A stretch of DNA of 64,000 nucleotides from JAJISG01 sp964347325 (GTDB lineage: Archaea; Thermoplasmatota; Thermoplasmata; RBG-16-68-12; JAJISG01), in the NCBI GenBank assembly GCA_964347325.1, contig CAYFYA010000001.1:1-64000 (forward strand). The letters are read 5' to 3'. Under the pieces are notes generated by a model. It did not search any database and was not told the origin of the DNA. It worked only from the letters and a program-made list of their open reading frames with translations. Of this stretch, positions 44,410 through 52,168 are shown one piece after another; the stretch's first letter is position 1; each line of letters opens with the position of its first letter. A program made the translations under genes and the position numbers.

Positions 44410-45246
44410 ATGGCCGAGACAGACGTTCTGTTCACGGCCGGCGTCCTATTCGTGACCTTCCTCGTGGCCCTCGTCGTGCTCATGATAGCCCTGCACATCG
44501 CCCGATCAAGAATCAAACGACCCCCCAGGGCACCCATCGAGTCCCGAGAGCCCATCACTGACAGGACGTACAACACCCTTGTCACCACCGAAGCCATCTC
44601 TCGCGAACTCATGGACAAGGGGTTCGAGAATGTCACGGCTGAGGAACTCCTCCGGAAGGCCCGCCAGGCGTATTTCGAGGGAAACATGGAGGAAGCGGAG
44701 GAGCACTCCATGGAGGCCCGCGCCATCCTGAACGAGATGAGGGTCGTCGAGGAGCCTCCGGAACGGGAACTGGCGGAGGATGAGGTGGAGGTCCCCGAGT
44801 CGAAGCCTGTCATGGGGAAGGAGTACCCCAGGAACTACCTCCAGGCGAAGTTCATAATCGGGCTCGTGAAGGACTCCCTCAAGAAGACGAGGAAGAGGTC
44901 CGAGAACGTCAAGAAGGCCAGGGAGCTCATTGGAGAGGCAGAGGAGGCCTTCGAGCAGGAGAAGTTCAACGATGCCCTCAGTCTGGCGGTGAACTCCCAG
45001 AGGCTGCTGAAGGATGAGGAGATCCCTGAGAGGGCCGCTAGCCCTCGGCTTGCTGAAGGTGACCACCTGTGTCCGCGATGCGAGACCGAGATCTCCCCCG
45101 ACGATGGGTTCTGCGGGAAGTGTGGGTATCGGCTGATGAGGAGCGAGTGCCCAGAGTGCGGCGATCAGGTAGCGGAGGAGGACAACTTCTGCCGCAAGTG
45201 CGGGGCCGCCCTGAGGCCCATAAGAGAGGTATCACGAAATCCCTGA
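44410..45246 (+). CDS. Membrane-anchored coiled-coil protein with double zinc ribbon
   Basis: This 278-residue protein has an N-terminal membrane helix (about 8-30) and a long charged helical region containing two TPR-like helical hairpins, LLRKARQAYFEGNMEEAEEH and AEEAFEQEKFNDALSLAVNS. At the C terminus are two zinc ribbons, CPRCETEISPDDGFCGKCG and CPECGDQVAEEDNFCRKCG, from about 218 to 265. Double zinc ribbons of this kind (DZR) are common in archaeal proteins of unknown role. A TTTTATT box is centred 26 nt before the ATG, suggesting a leaderless mRNA. Its helical repeats resemble those of the SAP-zinc ribbon protein at 27391-28845. Confidence 0.75.
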   Translation: MAETDVLFTAGVLFVTFLVALVVLMIALHIARSRIKRPPRAPIESREPITDRTYNTLVTTEAISRELMDKGFENVTAEELLRKARQAYFEGNMEEAEEHSMEARAILNEMRVVEEPPERELAEDEVEVPESKPVMGKEYPRNYLQAKFIIGLVKDSLKKTRKRSENVKKARELIGEAEEAFEQEKFNDALSLAVNSQRLLKDEEIPERAASPRLAEGDHLCPRCETEISPDDGFCGKCGYRLMRSECPECGDQVAEEDNFCRKCGAALRPIREVSRNP

Positions 45247-45313
45247 ACGGTTCTCGTTGACAACGCCGTGGCAAGGCTTAAGACCGCATAACAAAATTCA
45301 TCCTCGTGGTCCC

Positions 45314-45619
45314 ATGAGCCAGGAGATTGAGAAGGTCATGTCCTCCTACTACGGCAACGATGCGGTCGCCTCCATTGTCACGCTTAAGGTGGATACAAAG
45401 GAGGCCGACAAGATCGCGAGCCAGATAGCCAAGTTTGAGTCCATCGAGGACCTCTTCCTCGTGACGGGCGATACCGACATCATCGCCAAGGCGCGGTTCC
45501 CCGACTACGGCGCCCTGAAGAAGTTCTTGGTGGAGTCCCTGGCTTCCATTCCCGGTATTAAGGACACCAAAACGCTTATGGTCGTAACGACCTACAAGGA
45601 GGGCGGAGTAACCAAGTGA
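45314..45619 (+). CDS. Stand-alone Lrp/AsnC RAM-domain protein
   Basis: This 101-residue protein has the ligand-binding RAM domain of Lrp/AsnC regulators (VASIVTLKVDTKEADKIAS, then LFLVTGDTDIIAKARFPDY and IPGIKDTKTLMVVTTYKE) but no helix-turn-helix. Such domains bind amino acids and form ring oligomers that may modulate full-length regulators. ATG 45314 is chosen because the fold begins there and a weak ATAAC element sits about 26 nt upstream. A second protein of this kind is encoded at 61617-61850. Confidence 0.82.
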   Translation: MSQEIEKVMSSYYGNDAVASIVTLKVDTKEADKIASQIAKFESIEDLFLVTGDTDIIAKARFPDYGALKKFLVESLASIPGIKDTKTLMVVTTYKEGGVTK

Positions 45620-45659
45620 AGCCCCACGTCACGTTGAGGCCTGAAGAGGGGAGGATCGA

Positions 45660-45914
45660 ACGGAAACCGAAGAGAGACTCAAACAAGTACTCGATGTCCT
45701 CGACCAGCTGGCCGAGGACACCTCGGTGCCCAGAAACATCAGGAGGGGTGCTCTAAACGCCAGGGAGCTCCTTCAGAAGAAGGAGGATGCCCTCGACGTC
45801 CGCGCGGCAAGTGCCATTTTCATTCTTGACGAGCTGGCCAACGATCCCAACATCCCTCTCCACGGCCGTACCCTCATCTGGAACATCATCAGCCAGCTGG
45901 AGACGATCAAGTAG
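45660..45914 (+). CDS. UPF0147 family protein, apparent ACG start
   Basis: The conserved archaeal UPF0147 family has about 85 residues. Here the family-typical sequence runs from ETEERLKQVLDVLDQLAED through SVPRNIRRGALNARELL to NDPNIPLHGRTLIWNIISQL at the end. No ATG, GTG or TTG is in frame ahead of the conserved N terminus; the next in-frame stop upstream is TGA 45642-45644. The codon at 45660 is ACG and has GGGGAGG ending 6 nt before it, the ideal position for a start. GTG 45726 would drop the first third of the domain. A non-canonical start or a sequencing error are the options. The function of the family is unknown. Confidence 0.75.
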   Translation, partial: TETEERLKQVLDVLDQLAEDTSVPRNIRRGALNARELLQKKEDALDVRAASAIFILDELANDPNIPLHGRTLIWNIISQLETIK

Positions 45915-46249
45915 GGCAGTCCTACGAGTCGACAATCCCTGCATCTCAAAGGACAAGGAACCCGTGCACAACGAACAGCAGAACGATCACTGGCACAACT
46001 ACAAGATAAACACGGGGCGGACCGGGTGGTCCCGGAACAGACTCCAGCCGATTCCCCCAACCGCCGCCACGTCAACTAGTACCGTCTTGAGAACAAGTTT
46101 GAGGAGTCTCTACCTTTTCGCGTGGGCGTCCCAGTCCTTCACGGTTACCAATCCGAGTACAAGCCCATATGGTTGGCGTCCAGCGGCATACCATTGGACA
46201 ACCGCCATGCCAGTCCCACCGGCCCTGGTGATCGAACCCCGCAGCAGGC
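45915..46249. other. Intergenic region, no gene seen
   Basis: No coding region is supported between the UPF0147 gene and the tRNA promoter. A perfect 5-bp hairpin CCGGG-TGGT-CCCGG lies at 46022-46035. The base composition stays GC-rich with scattered structure, so a small RNA is possible, but no snoRNA-like, SRP or RNase P features were recognised. Confidence 0.4.
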
Positions 46250-46256
46250 TTTTTAG
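46250..46256 (+). promoter_or_regulatory. TATA box of tRNA-Gly
   Basis: TTTTTAG is centred 29 nt upstream of the tRNA 5' end, the expected distance for an archaeal promoter starting transcription at or a few nucleotides before the tRNA. Confidence 0.6.
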
Positions 46257-46281
46257 ATGACATCGCTACTCGGAATTCGCC

Positions 46282-46364
46282 GCGGCCGTAGTCTAGCGGT
46301 AGGACAGAGGCCCCCCAGGCTTCGGGGATAGCCTCTAACCCGGGTTCGAATCCCGGCGGCCGCA
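46282..46364 (+). tRNA. tRNA-Gly(CCC) with 12-nt intron
   Basis: The acceptor stem pairs GCGGCCG (46282-46288) with CGGCCGC (46357-46363), followed by discriminator A and no encoded CCA. The D arm is GTCT/GGAC, and the T arm CCGGG-TTCGAAT-CCCGG is perfect. The anticodon stem is GAGGC (46307-46311) with GCCTC (46331-46335), enclosing 19 nt instead of 7. Removing 46318-46329 leaves the loop CCCCCAA with anticodon CCC at 46314-46316, reading GGG. The mature tRNA would be 71 nt, as is usual for tRNA-Gly. Position 33 is C rather than the almost universal U. An 83-nt class II tRNA with a weaker GAGGC/GCTTC stem was considered and rejected. Confidence 0.9.
46318..46329 (+). other. tRNA intron at position 37/38 with BHB-type splice motif
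   Basis: The intron GGCTTCGGGGAT lies at the canonical position. CCCC (46312-46315) pairs with GGGG (46324-46327) as the 4-bp central helix. Bulges CAG (46316-46318) and ATA (46328-46330) are cut after their second nucleotide by the archaeal splicing endonuclease. The inner helix is reduced to a 5-nt loop, so the motif is a relaxed bulge-helix-loop form. Twelve nucleotides is close to the lower limit for archaeal introns. Confidence 0.85.
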
Positions 46365-46489
46365 CTCCAGACTCAATGGCCTATATGGGCCACCCCCTTG
46401 GCAAAGTGTGCCATGGAAGTCCCCTCTGGGAGATGTCTGCGACCTGCTCCCCTTTATAAGTCTAAGCGTTTTGCAGAGCGACGCTGGCA

Positions 46490-49240
46490 ATGAGCGGTAG
46501 AGAGTGGTATAACCTCACGGTGGAGGGAGCCTTCAAGCGAGCGGCCTCCTCCCCCCTTGGCCTCTCGGACGAGGAGGCGAAGAAGAGGCTGGAGAAGTAC
46601 GGACCGAATGAACTCCAGAGAGTCGGCAGGGTCTCGCCCCTCCGGATCTTCCTGATCCAGTTCCTGAACCTCCTGGTCTTCATCCTAATTGTCGCCGCGG
46701 TGGTCTCGGCTGCCATCGGATATATCAACAACTCCCAGGAGGAGCTCATCGATGCCGCAGTCATTATGGCCATAGTACTTCTCAACGCCATCTTCGGCTT
46801 CCTTCAGGAGTACAAGGCTGAGAGGGCCATCGAGGCCCTTCGGGCATTGGCAGCGCCGAAGGCGTCCGTAATGCGGGACGGACATCGGAGTTCCATTCCG
46901 GCAGCGGACCTCGTCCCAGGCGACCTGGTCCTTCTTGAGGCGGGAGACAAGATTCCTGCTGACGCCCGACTCGTCGAGGTGGCGAACCTGAGGGTGAACG
47001 AGGCCTCCCTCACGGGCGAATCCATCCCGGTGAGGAAGTCCGTGGAGCCCCTTGGGGGGACCGTCTACGTTGGAGACAGGGCCAATATGGTCTTCATGGG
47101 CTGCACGGCGGAGGTGGGCCGCGGCAGGGCCCTGGTGGTCTTCACGGGCATGGGGACCGAGTTGGGCAAGATCGCCGGGATGGTCCAGGAGGAGGAGAAG
47201 GAGGAGACGCCGCTGCAGCGCAGGCTGGCTCGACTGGCTCGCCAGATAGGTGTCGGCGTTTTGGGCGCCGCCATCATCATCTTCGTCGTCGGCCTGAGCC
47301 GCATGGTGGACATCGTGACCATGTTCCTGACGGCGGTAAGCATCGCCGTCGCAGCCATTCCCGAGGGCCTGCCCGCCGTGGTCACCATTACCCTGGCCCT
47401 TGGTCTTCAGAGGATGGCCCGAAGGAATGCCCTGATTCGAAGGCTACCCGCTGCCGAGACACTCGGTTCCGCCAACGTCATTTGCTCTGACAAGACGGGG
47501 ACCCTTACCCTGGGTGAGATGAACGTTCGTGAAATCTTCACGCTCGCCTCCGAGTTCTCTGTCACCGGGAGGGGTTTCGAGCCAGAGGGCGCCTTCTCTA
47601 AAGACGGAGAGGTGGTTGAACCGCTGAAGAACGAAACCCTGAAGCTCCTCCTCCGAGCTGGCATGCTATGCACCGACGCCTCCTTGGTACAGGACGGGTC
47701 TACGTGGAAGGTCTTGGGGGACACAACAGAGGGGACGCTCATCGTAGCGGGGATGAGGGCTGGCCTCACAAAGGAGGACCTCGAGGCGGAGGAGCCCCGC
47801 GCGGGGGAGATACCCTTCGACTCCGTACGTAAGCGGATGACCACTGTCAACCGCGGCGAGGCCCTGATGGCCTATACCAAGGGCGCTCCTGAGGTCGTTC
47901 TGAACCTCTGCACTCACGCTAGGCTCGACGATGTTATCGAGCTAGACGATGGAATGCGCCAGAGGATCCTGGAGGCCAACGAAGGGATGGCTTCGAGAGC
48001 CCTACGGGTGCTGGCCATTGCCTATCGCCCCCTTCCTGCGGATCTCGAGGAGTTTGAGGAGGACGCCGTGGAGAGAGACATGTTCTTCCTGGGCCTGGTG
48101 GGGATGATTGACGCTCCGCGGGAGGATGCGGTGGTCGCGGTGAAGCAGAGCAAGGACGCCGGGATCAAGGTGATCATGATTACGGGAGACCACAAACTCA
48201 CCGCCATGGCCATCGCCAAGGAGATGGGCATCATGTCCGAGGGTGACAGGGCCCTGACCGGTGACGACATTGAGAGGCTCACCGACGACGAACTCTATGG
48301 GGTCGTCGAGGAGGTGACCGTGTACGCTCGGGTGTCCCCGCACCACAAAGTGCGCATAGTGGAGGCCCTCAAGCGAAGAGGTCACATAGTCTCCATGACG
48401 GGGGACGGTGTCAACGATGCCCCGGCCCTCAAGAGGGCGGACATAGGAGTGGCCATGGGCATCACCGGGACGGACGTAGCCAAGGAAGCCTCGGACATGG
48501 TCCTGACGGACGACAACTTTGCTTCCATCGTGCAGGCCATCGAGGAGGGCCGAGGGATATTCGACAACATCAGGAAGTTCGTGGGTTACCTCCTCTCTGC
48601 CAACGCGGGAGAGGTGCTTGTGATGTTCCTCGCCACGCTAATACTCGTGAGACCCGAGTTCCTTCCCCTTCTGGCTCCCATACAGCTCCTCTGGATCAAC
48701 CTCGTGACGGACGGCCTGCCGGCGCTAGCCCTGGGCGTCGATCCCGTACCGAAGGACGTAATGGACAGACCCCCTCGACCGCCGAAGGAGAGTCCGCTGA
48801 ACAGGGAGATGGCGGCTGTCGTCATAGGCGTGGGTTTCCTCATGGCCGTAGCTGGACTCCTCGCGTTCCAGCTGCAGGTGGGGGACCAGACGAACCTGTC
48901 GGAGGAGCTGATACAGAGGGGTCGCACCACGGTCTTCACCTTCATAGTGGTCTTCGAACTGCTTTTCGTCTTCTCCATCCGCTCCCTGCGGGACCCCCTT
49001 CACCGCTCTGCCCCCTTCTCCAACCGTTGGCTCCTGGCGGCAGTGGTGGCATCCTTCTTCCTCCAGCTTTCAGTCATTTACATCCCGACGCTGCAGATTC
49101 CCTTCAAGACCGCACCCCTGGGGCTCTCGGACTGGGCCCTCATAGCCCTCCTATCCGTCCTGCTCATCATCGCCTTCGAAGCATGGAAGGTCGTTCGTGC
49201 AAGCCTCTCCGCGAGGCGGGCGAGTGGGGCTCAGGGATGA
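46490..49240 (+). CDS. P-type cation-transporting ATPase (P2A, Ca2+-type)
   Basis: This 916-residue P-type ATPase pumps cations across the membrane. The phosphorylated aspartate is Asp334 in SDKTGTLT. IPEGLPAVVTITLALG in helix M4 is the P2A-type cation site, matching SERCA/PMR1-like Ca2+ pumps. LTGESIPV is the actuator TGE motif, and TGDGVNDAPAL is the hinge. About ten membrane helices are visible, with the C-terminal cation-ATPase domain (LLWINLVTDGLPALALG). CTTTATAAG is centred about 34 nt before the ATG. Its stop overlaps the rtcA start (ATGA). Ca2+ is the likely ion; Mn2+ is possible. Confidence 0.92.
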   Translation: MSGREWYNLTVEGAFKRAASSPLGLSDEEAKKRLEKYGPNELQRVGRVSPLRIFLIQFLNLLVFILIVAAVVSAAIGYINNSQEELIDAAVIMAIVLLNAIFGFLQEYKAERAIEALRALAAPKASVMRDGHRSSIPAADLVPGDLVLLEAGDKIPADARLVEVANLRVNEASLTGESIPVRKSVEPLGGTVYVGDRANMVFMGCTAEVGRGRALVVFTGMGTELGKIAGMVQEEEKEETPLQRRLARLARQIGVGVLGAAIIIFVVGLSRMVDIVTMFLTAVSIAVAAIPEGLPAVVTITLALGLQRMARRNALIRRLPAAETLGSANVICSDKTGTLTLGEMNVREIFTLASEFSVTGRGFEPEGAFSKDGEVVEPLKNETLKLLLRAGMLCTDASLVQDGSTWKVLGDTTEGTLIVAGMRAGLTKEDLEAEEPRAGEIPFDSVRKRMTTVNRGEALMAYTKGAPEVVLNLCTHARLDDVIELDDGMRQRILEANEGMASRALRVLAIAYRPLPADLEEFEEDAVERDMFFLGLVGMIDAPREDAVVAVKQSKDAGIKVIMITGDHKLTAMAIAKEMGIMSEGDRALTGDDIERLTDDELYGVVEEVTVYARVSPHHKVRIVEALKRRGHIVSMTGDGVNDAPALKRADIGVAMGITGTDVAKEASDMVLTDDNFASIVQAIEEGRGIFDNIRKFVGYLLSANAGEVLVMFLATLILVRPEFLPLLAPIQLLWINLVTDGLPALALGVDPVPKDVMDRPPRPPKESPLNREMAAVVIGVGFLMAVAGLLAFQLQVGDQTNLSEELIQRGRTTVFTFIVVFELLFVFSIRSLRDPLHRSAPFSNRWLLAAVVASFFLQLSVIYIPTLQIPFKTAPLGLSDWALIALLSVLLIIAFEAWKVVRASLSARRASGAQG

Positions 49241-50274
49241 GGGAGGTCGACGGGTCCTACGGGGAGGGTGGTGGACAGATCTTCCGCATGGCCCTTGCCC
49301 TCTCTGCCCTCACCGGCGAGGATGTGAGGGTCACCAACATCAGGGCCGGCCGTCCCAAGCCCGGACTCGCCGCGCAGCACATCACTGCCAGCAACGCCGT
49401 GGCGTCCCTCTGCGACGCCGGCGTCGAGGGCCTCACCCTCGGCTCAACAGAGGTCAGCTTCAGACCCGGAGCGCTGCGGGGCTGCAGGTCAAGCCTCGAC
49501 GTCGGGACGGCCGGCAGCATCACCCTCGTCCTCCAGGCTTGCTTATTACCAGCATCCCTGGCAAAGCGGCCGACGGAGCTTGAGATCCGGGGAGGCACGG
49601 ACGTCCGCTGGTCCCCACCGATGGACTACTTCTCCGACGTCTTCCTCGCCTTGCTTCGTAGGATGGGAGTCGACGCGGAGATCCAGATCGTGAAACGGGG
49701 ATACTACCCCCGAGGCGGCGGGATTGTTAAGGCTAGGGTGAGTCCCGCCTCGAGCCTGAAACCCCTGGTACTAGACCGGAGGGGTGAGGTCGAGAGAATA
49801 AGGGGGAAGGCCCACGTGTCGAACCTCCCGAGTCACGTACTGGAGAGAATGGAGAGGTCTGCCACGGAGCGCATGAGGGACCTGGCGATCGTCAACATCG
49901 AGAGCCATCAATACGATGAGTCGAAGGCGGTGGGTCCTGGGGGCGCCCTCGTTTTGTGGGCGGAGGCCAGCGGTACGAGGATAGGATCCTCTGCACTGGC
50001 GGAGCGGGGTGTGAGAGCAGAGGACATCGGAGAGAAGGTTGTCAGCGGACTCAGGTCGGAACTCTCGGCCATGTCCACTTTGGACATCTACGCCGCGGAC
50101 CAGTTGCTGCCCTTCATGGCCCTCGCCCGGGGACCATCAACGTTCCTCGTCCGGGAGGTCAGCGGCCATGCCAAGACGATGATCTGGCTCCTGTCGAGGT
50201 TCCTGGATGTCGATATAACCGAGGAGACCACCGACGACCTCTCCAGGATTGGGGTGAGTCCCTCGGGATTCTAG
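49237..50274 (+). CDS. rtcA: RNA 3'-terminal phosphate cyclase
   Basis: This 345-residue RtcA converts RNA 3'-phosphates to 2',3'-cyclic phosphates via an adenylated histidine. The N-terminal DGSYGEGGGQIFRMALALS, NIRAGRPKPGLAAQH near 40-54, GGTDVRWSPPMDY, and RGYYPRGGGIV are family signatures. ADQLLPFMALARGPSTF near 288-304 and VSGHAKT, with the probable nucleophilic histidine, complete the active site. ATG 49237 overlaps the stop of the P-type ATPase gene, so they are co-translated, although the functions look unrelated. It may assist tRNA or mRNA splicing or repair reactions that leave 3'-phosphates. Confidence 0.93.
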   Translation: MREVDGSYGEGGGQIFRMALALSALTGEDVRVTNIRAGRPKPGLAAQHITASNAVASLCDAGVEGLTLGSTEVSFRPGALRGCRSSLDVGTAGSITLVLQACLLPASLAKRPTELEIRGGTDVRWSPPMDYFSDVFLALLRRMGVDAEIQIVKRGYYPRGGGIVKARVSPASSLKPLVLDRRGEVERIRGKAHVSNLPSHVLERMERSATERMRDLAIVNIESHQYDESKAVGPGGALVLWAEASGTRIGSSALAERGVRAEDIGEKVVSGLRSELSAMSTLDIYAADQLLPFMALARGPSTFLVREVSGHAKTMIWLLSRFLDVDITEETTDDLSRIGVSPSGF

Positions 50275-50327
50275 CGTTGGCTTGGCCCCGGGTGGGTTGG
50301 TCGGTGTCTGCAGCCGATCAGGCCCGA

Positions 50328-51080
50328 CTACCGATACATGGAAGGACGGGGGTGCGCCTCGGGCCTCTTGACAACCTCTGCCCTACGGTGAATGCTCTTC
50401 AACTCCTCCTCGATTCTTCCCGCCTCCTCGTAGAGCGGTCCAGTGTCGAGGTCCATCTTGAGAATCAGCCTGTCCACGGTCTCGATGACCCTGGCTGCCG
50501 CCCTGGCGTCCGGGTAGTCGGGATGGGCCTCCGCGAGGAGGCTGATGACGTCGAAGCCCTTCTTGCGCCCCTCGTTGAGGAGGACTCCCGCGATGCCCGT
50601 TATCACACCCTCCTCGAAGATGGGAACGCCGCTATCCTCGAGGATCCCCCGCGCCGTCGGCGTGCTGCCTATCCCATACACCGTTATGAGGTCTCCCGGT
50701 CCCTCCTCCCCGTCTACGATGAGCCCCTCCGGAGAGACGATCAGAGAGCAGCCCTGCTCCGCCCCCCACTCGAGCACCCGCTCCGCTATCTCCTTGATCA
50801 TGTCCGTCGGTGGTTGGAACTCAGAGATGAAGACCGCGACCTTCCCGCCCGCGGTGTCTCCGGCGTAAACCCGAACCGGGTTGAGGGGTACGCCCCCTTT
50901 CACCAGGGCTACCGTCGGAAAGAAGGAGGAGTCCATGACGCCGACCTGGCCCAGCTTGAGGGCCCCGATGAGGTAGTTCGCCACTATGGAGCTCACCAGG
51001 CCTACGCTGGGAAAGCCGTCGATGAGGGTAGCCCCTCTGAGGTCTGCACTCTTGAGAAGCTGAATTTCCACCCCTTCCAT
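50328..51080 (-). CDS. PAC2-family protein (proteasome assembly chaperone-like)
   Basis: This 250-residue protein belongs to the PAC2 family, archaeal homologues of eukaryotic proteasome assembly chaperones (PbaA/PbaB) that bind alpha-rings or other oligomers. IDGFPSVGLVSSIVANYLIG at about 20-39, LIVSPEGLIV, TPTARGILEDSGVPIFEEGVI and GIAGVLLNEGRKKGFDVISLLAEA match the family. A C-terminal helical segment with basic residues follows. TTTTAAG lies about 30 nt upstream of the ATG, so the leader is very short. It is convergent with rtcA and divergent from the reductase gene. Confidence 0.88.
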   Translation of the reverse strand: MEGVEIQLLKSADLRGATLIDGFPSVGLVSSIVANYLIGALKLGQVGVMDSSFFPTVALVKGGVPLNPVRVYAGDTAGGKVAVFISEFQPPTDMIKEIAERVLEWGAEQGCSLIVSPEGLIVDGEEGPGDLITVYGIGSTPTARGILEDSGVPIFEEGVITGIAGVLLNEGRKKGFDVISLLAEAHPDYPDARAAARVIETVDRLILKMDLDTGPLYEEAGRIEEELKSIHRRAEVVKRPEAHPRPSMYR

Positions 51081-51172
51081 CTGCCGCGTAATCGACTCTC
51101 CGCGTACTTAAAACATGATATCCCTCGGGTCCGGGTCCCCAAGCCTTTATTCACCTACGTTGATGCTCTCGC

Positions 51173-51823
51173 GTGAAGGGAAGATCCTTCGTCATACTCA
51201 ACATGGCCTCCTCCATCGACGGGAGGACTGCCCTTAGGGGTAAGAAGGCCCTCAAGCTCTCCTCACAGGACGACTTCGCCCGCGTTCACCAGCTCCGGAG
51301 TGAGTGTGACGCTGTCCTAGTGGGCGTAGAAACCGTTCTGTCCGATGACCCCAAGCTCACCGTTAAGACGGAGTTCATTCCCAACGCTAGGAATCCCCTC
51401 CGAATCGTCCTCGACTCGAGGGGCCGATTACCGAAGGATTCCGCCGTGCTTGACGGTAAGGCGGGGACGCTCGTTGTGACGGCGCAGGAGTGTACGAAGG
51501 AGTTCCCACATGCGGAGGTGATGAGGTGTGGGTCGGAGAAGGTGGACCTCGTCAGCCTTCTCAGAGCCCTCGCCGAGCGGGGCATCGAGAAGCTCCTAGT
51601 GGAGGGGGGCGGTACCGTGGCCTGGTCTTTCCTGAAGGAGGGCCTCGTGGACCTTTTCCACCTCTACGTCGCACCGGTCATCCTGGGAGACTCGGAAGCA
51701 CCGAGCCTGTTCAGCGGGAACATCGCCGAGAGCGAGAAGGACCTCCAGGGGATGAGCCTCAGAAACGTTACCCTCCTTGGCGGGGGCATCCTCCTTACCT
51801 TCAGTCCGGAGACGGACCGTTAG
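51173..51823 (+). CDS. 2,5-diamino-6-ribosylamino-pyrimidinone 5'-phosphate reductase (RibD-C/Rib7 type)
   Basis: This 216-residue reductase reduces the ribosyl side chain in riboflavin and F420 biosynthesis, archaeal style (before deamination). Typical segments are LNMASSIDGRTAL at about 8-20, LRSECDAVLVGVETVLSDDPKLTV near 41-64, RIVLDSRGRLP, LLVEGGGTVAWSFL near 139 and YVAPVILGDSEAP. No deaminase domain is attached. GTG 51173 is 25 nt from CTTTATT, a leaderless arrangement. Confidence 0.88.
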   Translation: MKGRSFVILNMASSIDGRTALRGKKALKLSSQDDFARVHQLRSECDAVLVGVETVLSDDPKLTVKTEFIPNARNPLRIVLDSRGRLPKDSAVLDGKAGTLVVTAQECTKEFPHAEVMRCGSEKVDLVSLLRALAERGIEKLLVEGGGTVAWSFLKEGLVDLFHLYVAPVILGDSEAPSLFSGNIAESEKDLQGMSLRNVTLLGGGILLTFSPETDR

Positions 51824-51880
51824 GCATCGGAGCGAAGGAACGTTAATATCTAGAGTCCCTCATCGACACGAGGCGAGACC

Positions 51881-52168
51881 GTGGCAGCCTGCGAAGAAGC
51901 TCATGCACAGTTCGATAGCATCGCCAATGAGGAGGCCCAGACCGGGGAACTACCCGAGTGGATGCACGTTCGTGGTAAGGCCTTCTGGTGGGTATACCAA
52001 GGCTTCTACGATGACTTGGGTGCCGCCTGGAGCACCTTTCACCTGAAGGGCGGTGAAGCCGGGGTGAAGATGATGGGACCTCCGGGAGACATCTACGTCT
52101 GCGATCCGGACGACCATGAGGACGATCCGGAGAAGATGCTGACGGTTCTCTGGACTCCTATTGAATGA
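51881..52168 (+). CDS. Half-size GyrI/AraC-effector-binding-like protein
   Basis: The product has 95 residues. The segment WWVYQGFYDDLGAAWSTFHL and GPPGDIYVCDPDDHEDDPEK then LTVLWTPIE match the second half of GyrI-like small-molecule-binding domains, where YxGPYxxLGxAW and GPPREIYLTDP are typical. The first half of the domain is missing, and no DNA-binding part is present. GTG 51881 is the start; AT-rich GTTAATAT lies about 33 nt upstream. Its stop overlaps the start of the next gene (ATGA). It could bind a hydrophobic ligand or act as a toxin antagonist; the role is unknown. Confidence 0.68.
   Translation: MAACEEAHAQFDSIANEEAQTGELPEWMHVRGKAFWWVYQGFYDDLGAAWSTFHLKGGEAGVKMMGPPGDIYVCDPDDHEDDPEKMLTVLWTPIE

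Noticed and set aside
46282..46364. Class II tRNA with a long variable arm and anticodon stem GAGGC/GCTTC
   Set aside because: That stem has a G-U pair, the supposed arm forms no helix, and the other features are of tRNA-Gly. GAGGC/GCCTC plus CCCC/GGGG explains the extra 12 nt better.
46072..46365. Minus-strand open frame across the tRNA (MRPPGFEPG start)
   Set aside because: This peptide is the well-known false translation of an archaeal or bacterial tRNA T-arm; no homologue-like sequence follows.
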